Assembly (NCBI GenBank): GCA_000415185.1
Contig: KE351647.1
Span: 205,210-269,209 of the forward strand
Origin: Enterococcus faecalis 13-SD-W-01
GTDB lineage: Bacteria > Bacillota > Bacilli > Lactobacillales > Enterococcaceae
Length of the DNA: 64,000 bases
Direction: 5' to 3'
The notes beneath the pieces were generated by a model. It worked only from the letters and a program-made list of their open reading frames with translations, was not told where the DNA came from and did not search any database. The translations under genes and the position numbers were made by a program. Shown one piece after another: positions 17,193-24,782 of this stretch. How positions within the stretch are numbered: the first letter of the stretch is position 1; each line of letters starts with the position of its first letter.

Positions 17193-17218
17193 TAGGGATT
17201 TTTTATAATACCTCCCTA
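17193..17218 (-). promoter_or_regulatory. Hairpin at the 5' end of the rnc transcript
   Basis: TAGGGA (minus strand, just after the -10) pairs with TCCCTA 14 bases further on. In other bacteria rnc mRNA is cleaved by its own product in the leader; whether this short stem is a target is inference. Confidence 0.35.
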
Positions 17219-17246
17219 TTATACTGTTTTTTCTCTGTTTTTGAAA
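17218..17246 (-). promoter_or_regulatory. Promoter of the rnc-smc-ftsY operon
   Basis: Minus strand -35 TTTCAA (17241-17246), 17-bp spacer, -10 TATAAT (17218-17223). Confidence 0.65.
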
Positions 17247-17305
17247 TGCTTGAGTCAAAAGTAAACAAAGGCTTAAGAATAGGAGCTGGAAAGAAGTTTT
17301 TACCT

Positions 17306-17344
17306 AAAAAACAAAAAAACCGCTGGACGTTGAATGGTCCAGCG
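17306..17344 (-). terminator. Terminator of the opp operon
   Basis: CGCTGGAC / GTCCAGCG with an 8-nt loop, followed on the minus strand by GGTTTTTTTGTTTTTTAGG. It lies 28 bases after the oppA stop. Confidence 0.88.
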
Positions 17345-17371
17345 AGTTTCTTTTTAATATTTTCAGATTGA

Positions 17372-19153
17372 TTATTCTCTGTTTTCTGAAGTTACTGTCA
17401 CTTTTGCCCATGGATTTGATGCTTCATAAGACCAATCCCAATCTTTTACGCGATTGTTTACTGGCAAAATCTCATTACGGAACAATGTCGGGATCGCAAA
17501 AGCTTCTTCAAATGCGTATTGCTGCCATTCTCTATAAGCGTTCGTTTGGTAATCTTCATCAAACGCTTCACTTGAATTGATGTTGTTGATCAACTCTGTG
17601 TTCTTGTCTGACTCATAACGTGTGTAGTTGAATGCTGCATTTGCTCCCCATAGACCTACAGGATTTGGATCATTTCCTGTACTCCAAGCTGCTTGGTAAA
17701 CATCGATTTCAGGATCATCATTTTCCAAACGGTCATAGAAAGCATTGAATTCGATCAAACGGCCTGATGTATATTCTACTTTCAAACCAATCTCATTCCA
17801 TTGTTGAACGTAGTAATCTGCAAGAGGCTGTGCTGTTTCTCCGCCAGACATAGAAGCAAAGTTGATAACTAACTCGTTGCCGTCTTTGTCTTCACGGAAA
17901 CCGTCGCCGTCTACATCTTTAAAACCAGCGTCATCCAATAATTTATTTGCTTTGTCGATATCTTGCGTAAATCCTTCCATTTCATCATCGTGGAAAGATT
18001 TGAATACTGGCGGGATCAAGCTTGTTGCATTACGACGCAAACCAGCATAGAAACGTTCGCCCACAGCATCATTGTCTAAAGCATAACCCATTGCTTGGCG
18101 CAATGATTTGTCAGCCATTTTTGAATTAGGATCATATTCGACAGAACGTGTATCTGCGTTCCATTTTCCTAATTTGAAGCCGATATATGTGTATGAAGTT
18201 TGTTCACGGCCAAGGTTTGTATATCCTTCTACATCTTGATAAGATTCATACGTATCTGTCGGCATTTGGAAAATCATATCATATAGTTTTGAATTCAGCG
18301 CTTCAGTAGCACTTGCTGTTGGAACAGATTTCATCGTGATTTTCTTCAATTGAGGTGTGCCATTCCAGTAATGTTCGTTTGGCAAGTATTCAACTGACTC
18401 GCCTGGAATGATGTTGCTCATGTAGTATGGACCAAATGTAACTGGCGCTTTACGAACTTGATCGCTGGATTCCATGTCTTTGACTTCTACGCCTTCTAAT
18501 GTATGTTTAGGCGCAGCATATGACCAGATTCCGCCGCCGGATTGAAGCATACTTGGTTCAACTTCTTTGTATTCGATCTCAACTGTTTTATCATCTACTT
18601 TTGTGATACCAGAAATCGTATCTGAATCACCATTATGATATTCTTCCATTCCTACGATGTTTCTGAACGTGTCATCGTAGCGGATACCTGTGTAATCTTT
18701 ATGTCCAATGATTTCATAAGGGAAAATCACATCATCTGCAGTCACATCTTCACCATCTGACCATTTGACGTTGTCTTTAATAGTGATTGTTGCTACTTTT
18801 CGGTCTATATCCAAATCTAATGTTGCAGCACCGTCATCCGTGATCTTAAAGTTATCATCATTGGAAAATAGTGCTTCGTGAGATGGTTCCATAAACATGC
18901 GGTCGAAAGCATCTTGGTAAAACTCCCACTGGAACAATCCTTTGAATTGGCTGTCTGTTGCAACAGCTGCTTCTAACACGCCGTCTTCGATTGGATCGTT
19001 GTCGTTTTCCATTGCAATCGGAAATTGAGTTACATCATTGCTGGCATTTGAATTGTTGTTGGCTGAGTTGTCGGTGTTTCCCCCTCCGCCGCTGCAAGCT
19101 GCTAAAACCATTGCGGACATCAGTGTTGCAATTCCAAAAACTTTTTTCTTCAT
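17372..19153 (-). CDS. oppA: Oligopeptide ABC transporter, substrate-binding lipoprotein (OppA)
   Basis: Lipid-anchored extracellular receptor for oligopeptides. The 593-residue protein starts MKKKVFGIATLMSAMVLAAC, a lipoprotein signal with LAAC lipobox, followed by a Gly/Asn/Ser-rich linker and the family-5 solute-binding domain (KDNVKWSDGEDVTADDV motif at about 135-150, then APVTFGPYYM and YLPNEHYWNG). In enterococci OppA-type receptors import nutritional peptides and can take up peptide pheromones. It is the last gene of the operon, and separate placement after the permeases permits differential expression. A strong purine-rich ribosome-binding site, GGGGGGATATAGGAA, precedes the ATG. Confidence 0.92.
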   Translation of the reverse strand: MKKKVFGIATLMSAMVLAACSGGGGNTDNSANNNSNASNDVTQFPIAMENDNDPIEDGVLEAAVATDSQFKGLFQWEFYQDAFDRMFMEPSHEALFSNDDNFKITDDGAATLDLDIDRKVATITIKDNVKWSDGEDVTADDVIFPYEIIGHKDYTGIRYDDTFRNIVGMEEYHNGDSDTISGITKVDDKTVEIEYKEVEPSMLQSGGGIWSYAAPKHTLEGVEVKDMESSDQVRKAPVTFGPYYMSNIIPGESVEYLPNEHYWNGTPQLKKITMKSVPTASATEALNSKLYDMIFQMPTDTYESYQDVEGYTNLGREQTSYTYIGFKLGKWNADTRSVEYDPNSKMADKSLRQAMGYALDNDAVGERFYAGLRRNATSLIPPVFKSFHDDEMEGFTQDIDKANKLLDDAGFKDVDGDGFREDKDGNELVINFASMSGGETAQPLADYYVQQWNEIGLKVEYTSGRLIEFNAFYDRLENDDPEIDVYQAAWSTGNDPNPVGLWGANAAFNYTRYESDKNTELINNINSSEAFDEDYQTNAYREWQQYAFEEAFAIPTLFRNEILPVNNRVKDWDWSYEASNPWAKVTVTSENRE

Positions 19154-19179
19154 TTCCTATATCCCCCCTGCTATGTGTG

Positions 19180-20094
19180 TTATCCCAAACGTTGGCGAGC
19201 ATCAGCTGAGCGTTTGAACGCCTGTCCAACGTAGTTTATACTCAACATCAAAACTAAGATCAGAATCGATGCAGGTAACCAGATCCATTGCCGATTGACT
19301 AAAACATCTCCGCTGCTGGCGTAACCAATCAATGTACCTAAACTTGGCACATTTGCCGGCAAACCGAAGCCCAAGAAAGTCAACGTTGTTTCAATTCCGA
19401 TATTTGCCGCAAAATTCATTGTCAGGTTGGTAATGATCAATGAACTAAGATTCGGCATGATTTCTCGAAACATGATTTTGAAATCACCGGTACCCATTGT
19501 TTTAGAAGCATTGACATAATCGCGGCGTGCTTCCGACAAAGTCTTACTTCTAAACAGCCGCGCTTTTGCGACCCAATAAAAGGCACTCATGATAAAAATG
19601 AAAGACCATACGTTGTAGCGAGGAATGATCGAAACAAACACGATGATGATCAGCATGATCGGTAAAATCATGATGAAATCAACGATACGCATCAAAATGT
19701 TATCGATGAGTCCTCCGTAAAAACCAGAAATGATCCCAAGACCCACACCGATGATCGATGTGATGATCGTAATAGCAAATCCTATTGTGACTGAGTTTCT
19801 AGCACCAATAATCAACTGGCCAAAAACATCCCGGCCGCCTTCATCTGCGCCAAGCAGATACTGCGAACCATTCATTGAAACGGCTCCCGGCGGCGCATAC
19901 TTGTCAAAAATACTTACAAACATTACTTTATCTTGATCTATAAGAACCGCACCGATAAATATCACTAATAAAATAATGACCAGCAGTCCCAGAGAAAAAA
20001 TCGCGATTTTATCTTTTTTGAACTCTCGAGCAATCATCCGGATACCCATTGGCGGGATGCTTTCTTGAGCGACTTCTTTTGTTTTATTACTCAT
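19180..20094 (-). CDS. oppC: Oligopeptide ABC transporter permease OppC
   Basis: Inner-membrane permease, about 304 residues. It has an N-terminal cytoplasmic tail, one anchor span, the OppC N-terminal motif region (LLGADEGGRDVFGQLIIGAR, about 90-109), five more spans, and the EAA loop seen as REIMPNLSSLIITNL. AAGGAG lies ten bases upstream of the ATG at 20094; ATGs at 20100 and 20103 are alternatives. OppB and OppC form the heterodimeric channel. Confidence 0.9.
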   Translation of the reverse strand: MSNKTKEVAQESIPPMGIRMIAREFKKDKIAIFSLGLLVIILLVIFIGAVLIDQDKVMFVSIFDKYAPPGAVSMNGSQYLLGADEGGRDVFGQLIIGARNSVTIGFAITIITSIIGVGLGIISGFYGGLIDNILMRIVDFIMILPIMLIIIVFVSIIPRYNVWSFIFIMSAFYWVAKARLFRSKTLSEARRDYVNASKTMGTGDFKIMFREIMPNLSSLIITNLTMNFAANIGIETTLTFLGFGLPANVPSLGTLIGYASSGDVLVNRQWIWLPASILILVLMLSINYVGQAFKRSADARQRLG

Positions 20095-20124
20095 TTGCAT
20101 CATTCTCCTTTCTGTCGTTGATCG

Positions 20125-21087
20125 TTATTGGATTCGAATACGCGGGTCGACGATACTCATGATGATATCTGAAAGCAGCGTACCCACTAATGTCGCAATC
20201 CCTAAAATCAAGACCAAAGAAGTAATGACTGTGTAGTCCCGCTGACCGATTGAATCGATGAACAGTTTTCCGACACCAGGATAACCAAAGATTTTTTCAA
20301 TAACGACGGAACCTGCGATCAATGAAGTGATTTCGTAGCCCATCTGGGAAGCCATTGGTAATGCTGCATTTCGGAAAATATGGCGGCTGAATACTTTGCT
20401 TGTAGGAACACCTTTTGAACGGGCTGTTCGTACAAAGTCTAATGATTTGGAGTCGATCACTTCGCTTCGAAGATACTGGATCGTTACTGCTGTAGCTAAA
20501 AATGCTTGTGTGATTGCCGGAAGCAAAATGAATTTCATCCGGTCAAAGAATTGAGCAACTATTCCGCCTTGCATCCCTAATGTTTGTGATCCGCTTGTTG
20601 GGAACCAGCCTAAACGGTAACCGAAAACGAATAGCATGATCAGACCAAAGATGAATAATGGAACGGCAAAACTGAAGAAGTTATAAATGACCACGATTTT
20701 GTCTAAAATCGAATTTTGGTAACGCCCTGCGAGCATTCCTAACGGCACCGCGATCAAATAGGTAATAATAACTGTTAGAACAGAAAGATATAATGTATTG
20801 ACGACACGTTCGCCAATCAGTGAGGAAACTTCTCGTTTATATAAGAAACTTTGTCCAAAATCACCTTGTAACGCATTTCCTATCCAACGAAAATATTGTT
20901 CATACCATGGATCATTCAACCCAGCTGCTGCTCTCATTTGTTCAATAACTGCAGGATCTTGGTTCGGATTGATCAACCCAGTAAAAGGATCTCCTGGCAT
21001 TGCTTGCGCTAATAGAAAAATCAAAATACTTAATATGATGACTTGCGGAATCATCAGCAATACTCGACGCGAAATCGTTTTCCACAT
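20125..21087 (-). CDS. oppB: Oligopeptide ABC transporter permease OppB
   Basis: Permease of 320 residues with six spans: N-terminal anchor with the PGDP motif (AQAMPGDPF, about 28-36), conserved GDFGQSF loop, and the EAA-type coupling loop (FSRHIFRNAALPMASQMG). The ATG overlaps the stop of the upstream ATPase gene by one base (TAATG), so translation is coupled. The same operon order D-F-B-C-A is found in other lactic acid bacteria. Confidence 0.92.
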   Translation of the reverse strand: MWKTISRRVLLMIPQVIILSILIFLLAQAMPGDPFTGLINPNQDPAVIEQMRAAAGLNDPWYEQYFRWIGNALQGDFGQSFLYKREVSSLIGERVVNTLYLSVLTVIITYLIAVPLGMLAGRYQNSILDKIVVIYNFFSFAVPLFIFGLIMLFVFGYRLGWFPTSGSQTLGMQGGIVAQFFDRMKFILLPAITQAFLATAVTIQYLRSEVIDSKSLDFVRTARSKGVPTSKVFSRHIFRNAALPMASQMGYEITSLIAGSVVIEKIFGYPGVGKLFIDSIGQRDYTVITSLVLILGIATLVGTLLSDIIMSIVDPRIRIQ

Positions 21088-22031
21088 TAGTCAGCACCTC
21101 CATCTCTTAATGCTACTTTGTGCGTCTCATTGATCGTATGCAGATCATATACCCGTCCAGCTGAATCATAATACTTTTGCTGATTCTGGATATATTCTCT
21201 TTCAACTTTGCGGCGATTTTCTTTATGCATTTCCCGATTCTCCACGTCGATTCTCGGAATAGCAGATAAGAGACGTTTCGTGTAGATGTGGCGCGGATCT
21301 TCATAGATATCTTTTCTGGTCCCGATTTCTACAAAGCGCCCTTTATACATGATCGCAATGTTGTCGCACATATGTTTTACAACACCTAAATCATGAGAGA
21401 TAAATAGGTAGCTTAAGCCAAATTCTTGCTGGATTCGTTTCATAAAGTTCAACACCTGAGCCTGTACGGATAAGTCAAGGGCAGATACCGGCTCATCGGC
21501 TACGATCAATTTTGGATTCGTCGCCACTGCTCGCGCAACACCTAGACGTTGTCTCTGTCCTCCTGAGAATTCATGAGGATATTTGTAAAGGGCGTCTTCC
21601 GGCATGCCGACAATGTCTAGCAAATGTTTTACTTTTTTCTTTTCTTCTTGATCGCTTAGCCGTTCAAAGTTTCGAATCGGTTCTGCGATGATATCCAATA
21701 CACGTTTTTTAGGGTTCAAGCTGGACATCGAATCTTGGAAAATCATTTGGACATCTTTGTTATAGCCGATTTTTTTTCGGTTGCTTGCGCGAGAAACATC
21801 TTTTCCTTCATAAATGATCTCGCCGCCGCTGATTTTTTCCAAACCTACGATTGCTTTTCCAGTCGTTGATTTCCCTGATCCGGATTCGCCCACCAAACCA
21901 TATGTCTTTCCTTTTTCAATCACGAAATCGACCCCGTCGACAGCAAATACATGGTCTGTTACTCGGTTCAGAAAACCGCTGCGAATAGGATAGTGTACTT
22001 TTAAGTCTTTGATCGTTATTAGTTCTGTCAT
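21087..22031 (-). CDS. oppF: Oligopeptide ABC transporter ATP-binding protein OppF
   Basis: Second ATPase of the importer, 314 residues. Walker A is GESGSGKST (about 49-57), signature FSGGQRQRLGVARA, Walker B LIVADEPVSALD, switch histidine in FISHDLG; a C-terminal extension with the oligopeptide-transporter motif IYEDPRHIYTKRLLSAIP follows. The extreme C-terminus lacks the four-cysteine iron-sulfur motif seen in some family members. The start follows directly on the oppD stop, with AAAGGAGAGG inside oppD. Confidence 0.92.
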   Translation of the reverse strand: MTELITIKDLKVHYPIRSGFLNRVTDHVFAVDGVDFVIEKGKTYGLVGESGSGKSTTGKAIVGLEKISGGEIIYEGKDVSRASNRKKIGYNKDVQMIFQDSMSSLNPKKRVLDIIAEPIRNFERLSDQEEKKKVKHLLDIVGMPEDALYKYPHEFSGGQRQRLGVARAVATNPKLIVADEPVSALDLSVQAQVLNFMKRIQQEFGLSYLFISHDLGVVKHMCDNIAIMYKGRFVEIGTRKDIYEDPRHIYTKRLLSAIPRIDVENREMHKENRRKVEREYIQNQQKYYDSAGRVYDLHTINETHKVALRDGGAD

Positions 22032-23036
22032 CTACACCTCTCCTTTTTCGTCTCTAAAATGAAAATGCTTATAGCAGGAACAACGTACAAGATGTCCTGG
22101 TGCTATTTCATGTAAAACCGGGTTTTCTTCGTGAGCGCTCTCTGGGATCCAAGGAATCCGCGGAGCAAAACGGCAGCCTTTTCTTGGCATATTTTTTAGT
22201 GAAGGAACCACACCTTCTATAACATGCAATTCAGCATCGTGGTCATCTTCTTGCGGGATGGAATTCAATAGTGAACGGGTATATGGATGTTTTGGATGGT
22301 CAAACAACTCTTGGACTTCTGCAACTTCGACAAACTGTCCGCCGTACATCACTGCCACACGATCAGCCATTTCTGCAACGACTCCTAAATCGTGAGTGAT
22401 CAAGATGATGCCGGTTTTCGTTTCTTCTTGAAGGTCTTTCAGCAAATCTAAAATCTGTGCCTGGATCGTTACGTCTAACGCTGTCGTCGGTTCATCCGCG
22501 ATAACGATCGGCGGTTTGCAGGCAATAGCGATGGCGATGATCACACGCTGCCTCATTCCACCAGATAATTCATGCGGATATTGGTGTCCAACGCGTGCTG
22601 GATTTGGGATTCCTACTTGTTCCAAAAGCTCAAGTGCTCTTTCTTGACGTTCATTTGGTGTCATTTTAGTATGGTAGTATAGACCTTCTTTGATTTGATC
22701 TTCAATTCGCATCAAAGGGTTAAGAGCAGATAACGGATCCTGGAAGATCATTCCAATATCATTTCCTCGAATCTTGTTATATAAAGTTTCGTTTAATTCA
22801 ACCAGATTCAGGTCTTTGTAGAGGATCTCACCGGTGATTTTGGTATTATTGGGATCTAACAGTCCCATAATAGTAGTAGCTAATGTACTCTTTCCGCATC
22901 CGGATTCTCCAACGATGGCTAAAATCTCATTTTTGTCTAAAGTAAATGAGACGTCATCTACAGCATCGTAGAACTCATCTTTGATCCTGAATCCTGTGTG
23001 CAGATTCTGAATATCTAATAATTGATTATCTGACAA
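22032..23036 (-). CDS. oppD: Oligopeptide ABC transporter ATP-binding protein OppD
   Basis: First gene of the operon, ATPase of 334 residues. Walker A GESGCGKST, signature LSGGMRQRVIIAIA, Walker B IVIADEPTTALD, switch His in LITHDLG. The C-terminal Fe-S-type motif is present: CRFAPRIPWIPE followed by HLVRCSCYKH supplies several cysteines. I place the start at TTG 23036, preceded by AAAGGGG at six bases; the frame stays open upstream for 30 codons but would run through the leader hairpin at 23110-23134. Confidence 0.88.
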   Translation of the reverse strand: MSDNQLLDIQNLHTGFRIKDEFYDAVDDVSFTLDKNEILAIVGESGCGKSTLATTIMGLLDPNNTKITGEILYKDLNLVELNETLYNKIRGNDIGMIFQDPLSALNPLMRIEDQIKEGLYYHTKMTPNERQERALELLEQVGIPNPARVGHQYPHELSGGMRQRVIIAIAIACKPPIVIADEPTTALDVTIQAQILDLLKDLQEETKTGIILITHDLGVVAEMADRVAVMYGGQFVEVAEVQELFDHPKHPYTRSLLNSIPQEDDHDAELHVIEGVVPSLKNMPRKGCRFAPRIPWIPESAHEENPVLHEIAPGHLVRCSCYKHFHFRDEKGEV

Positions 23037-23109
23037 ACGAATACCCCTTTCTGCCTTCTTGTTAATAGAAGTTTGAATAGTACGGAAGACATCTATTTCT
23101 CTATATAGA

Positions 23110-23134
23110 AAAAAAGGATTCCACAAATCCTTTT
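23110..23134 (-). promoter_or_regulatory. Terminator-like hairpin in the opp leader
   Basis: Minus strand AAGGATT-TGTGG-AATCCTTTTTTTT lies between the opp promoter and the oppD start. It has the form of an intrinsic terminator and may attenuate transcription. No T-box or other known riboswitch core is visible upstream. Confidence 0.55.
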
Positions 23135-23162
23135 CTTAATATAGCATAATAGTTTTTTAATA

Positions 23163-23191
23163 ATTATATATAAAAACGTTTTAACATGCAA
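23163..23191 (-). promoter_or_regulatory. Promoter of the opp operon
   Basis: Minus strand -35 TTGCAT (23186-23191), 17-bp spacer, -10 TATAAT (23163-23168). The spacer contains TTAAAACGTTTTTA (23171-23184), which agrees with the CcpA cre consensus at 12 of 14 positions by my count. Confidence 0.75.
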
Positions 23192-23209
23192 CCCTTGTTT
23201 TGTTATAAT
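23181..23209 (+). promoter_or_regulatory. Strong plus-strand promoter with no downstream gene
   Basis: -35 TTAACA (23181-23186), exactly 17 bp, -10 TATAAT (23204-23209). It overlaps the opp promoter in the opposite direction. The next plus-strand landmark is the terminator at 23335-23373. Confidence 0.6.
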
Positions 23210-23215
23210 TGTAAA

Positions 23216-23373
23216 TTGTCAGAAAACTCCGTCTATTTAAGCGCCTTCTAGTTTGTTTTATGAGAACATTTCCTATTTAAAGTACAAATGAAAAAATAAG
23301 TACAAATGTTTTTTTATGAAAATTATAAAATAAAAAAACCGCAGCAGTTTTTCACTGCTGCGGTCCTTTTTGT
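23216..23373 (+). ncRNA. Candidate small RNA, about 155 nt
   Basis: The interval runs from the expected start of the orphan plus-strand promoter to a hairpin with T-rich tail. It contains no ORF longer than a few codons, and carries AAGTACAAATG twice (23280-23290 and 23298-23308). Expression is unproved, and the terminator is needed anyway by acpP. Confidence 0.35.
23335..23373. terminator. Terminator of the yloU-acpP operon (bidirectional)
   Basis: ACCGCAGCAGT / ACTGCTGCGGT with TTTTTC loop. On the minus strand it is followed by TTTTTTTATTTT just after the acpP stop; on the plus strand by CCTTTTTG. Confidence 0.9.
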
Positions 23374-23616
23374 CTATTTCAAATGTTCTGAGATGTAGTT
23401 TACAGCACCACCGACTGTTTCGATTTGTTCTGCATCTTCATCAGAGATCTCTGTGCCAAATTCATCTTCTAATTCAAGTACGAATTCCATAATGCTGATA
23501 GAATCAGCTTTTAAATCATCTTTGATATTCAACTCATCTGTTACTTTGTCCGCATCCATATCAAAATGGTTCGAAATGATTTTCGCTACTTTAGTAAATA
23601 CTTCTTCACGAGTCAA
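23374..23616 (-). CDS. acpP: Acyl carrier protein
   Basis: Carrier of acyl chains for fatty acid synthesis; 80 residues, highly acidic. The phosphopantetheine attachment serine is S39 in the KADSISIMEF motif. The start is TTG at 23616, with GGAGG eight bases upstream; an upstream TTG overlaps that site and would add five residues. It follows plsX in the yloU-fakA-recG-plsX-acpP transcript, uniting the acyl-phosphate synthase with its carrier. Enterococci have a second acp in the fab cluster, so this copy may be dedicated to PlsX/phospholipid use, which is inference. Confidence 0.92.
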   Translation of the reverse strand: MTREEVFTKVAKIISNHFDMDADKVTDELNIKDDLKADSISIMEFVLELEDEFGTEISDEDAEQIETVGGAVNYISEHLK

Positions 23617-23726
23617 TTTTTTCACCTCCAACTTCGAGAGAGACTACCTTAATCAAGGCTAATTTTACTGACAATTATCAATAATGTCTACCTTTTTTTA
23701 AAAATTAAGGGGTAAATCTTAGCTAT

Positions 23727-24731
23727 TTATTGGTTTTCTTCTTTTTCGAAATGTTCAACAAGCTGCCCAACAACATTTGTTTCCAACATTGTATGGATTT
23801 GGCGAATCGTATAACGAACAGCATCCGGTCCTGTTGCACCGTGCGTTTTGACAACTGGCGCTTTCAGCCCAAATAAAACTGCTCCGCCATGGCGGGAATA
23901 ATCCATTTCATCTTTCAATGAACGCAAACCATTCTTCAACAGCATCGCACCCATTTTTCCTTTGATACCTTCATTCATGATCGAGGCTTTCAACATGTCC
24001 ATCAAGTTCAAAGCTGTTCCCTCGATAGATTTCAAAACGGCATTTCCAGTAAATCCATCTGTTACGACAACGTCTGCGACACCGTTTAGCAAATCACGCG
24101 CTTCGACATTTCCGATAAAATTCAAGCTTGTTTCTGCTTGAAGTAATTCAAATGCCCGTTTTGTGACTTCGCTTCCTTTTGTCGGCTCTGTTCCATTATT
24201 CAACAATCCAATTCTTGGACGTCCGATACCGCGAACTTTACGCGCATAGAAAGAACCAAGAACGGCATACTGTAAAAGATGCTCTGCTTTATTATCTGCA
24301 TTTGCACCTAGATCCAACATGTCAAAGCCGCTGTCTGGTTTGCCCATCACTGGCAATGTAGACATCAAACCAGGACGTTCGATATTTTTGATACGTCCTA
24401 CAATAAATAAACCTGCAGCTAACAGCGCACCAGTATTTCCAGCTGAAAAAATCGCATCTGCTTCACCGTTTTTGACTGCTTGAGCAGCCAAGACCATGGA
24501 TGCAGTCTTTTTGCGGCGAATTGCTTTGACCGGCTCATCATCGCTGTTGATCTTCTCATCAGTATGGATAATAGTGATATTCTTTTCATTTGTTAAATAT
24601 TTTTTGATCTCGGATTCTTTCCCATAAAGCAGGAATTCGACATCCGGAAAATCTTGCTGGGCTAAAGAAACGCCTTCAACGATTGCTTTTGGCGCGTTAT
24701 CTCCGCCCATTGCGTCTACTGCAATTTTCAT
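23727..24731 (-). CDS. plsX: Phosphate acyltransferase PlsX
   Basis: Converts acyl-ACP to acyl-phosphate, the donor for PlsY in phosphatidic acid synthesis. 334 residues, starting [20 protein letters not shown] as in all PlsX proteins; later blocks are [13 protein letters not shown], the [12 protein letters not shown] loop and VTDGFTGN. Peripheral membrane enzyme. Located between recG and acpP as in many Firmicutes, without the fapR, fabD and fabG genes that separate them in Bacillus. Confidence 0.96.
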   Translation of the reverse strand: MKIAVDAMGGDNAPKAIVEGVSLAQQDFPDVEFLLYGKESEIKKYLTNEKNITIIHTDEKINSDDEPVKAIRRKKTASMVLAAQAVKNGEADAIFSAGNTGALLAAGLFIVGRIKNIERPGLMSTLPVMGKPDSGFDMLDLGANADNKAEHLLQYAVLGSFYARKVRGIGRPRIGLLNNGTEPTKGSEVTKRAFELLQAETSLNFIGNVEARDLLNGVADVVVTDGFTGNAVLKSIEGTALNLMDMLKASIMNEGIKGKMGAMLLKNGLRSLKDEMDYSRHGGAVLFGLKAPVVKTHGATGPDAVRYTIRQIHTMLETNVVGQLVEHFEKEENQ

Positions 24732-24782
24732 CGGTTTGGTTTACTCCTTTTTGTTTTAATCAGTCCAAGTATAGCATATCCT

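Noticed and set aside
23037-23162. opp leader considered as a T-box riboswitch
   Set aside because: No T-box core (no TGGNACCGCG-type string) or specifier loop was found; only the terminator-like hairpin is present.
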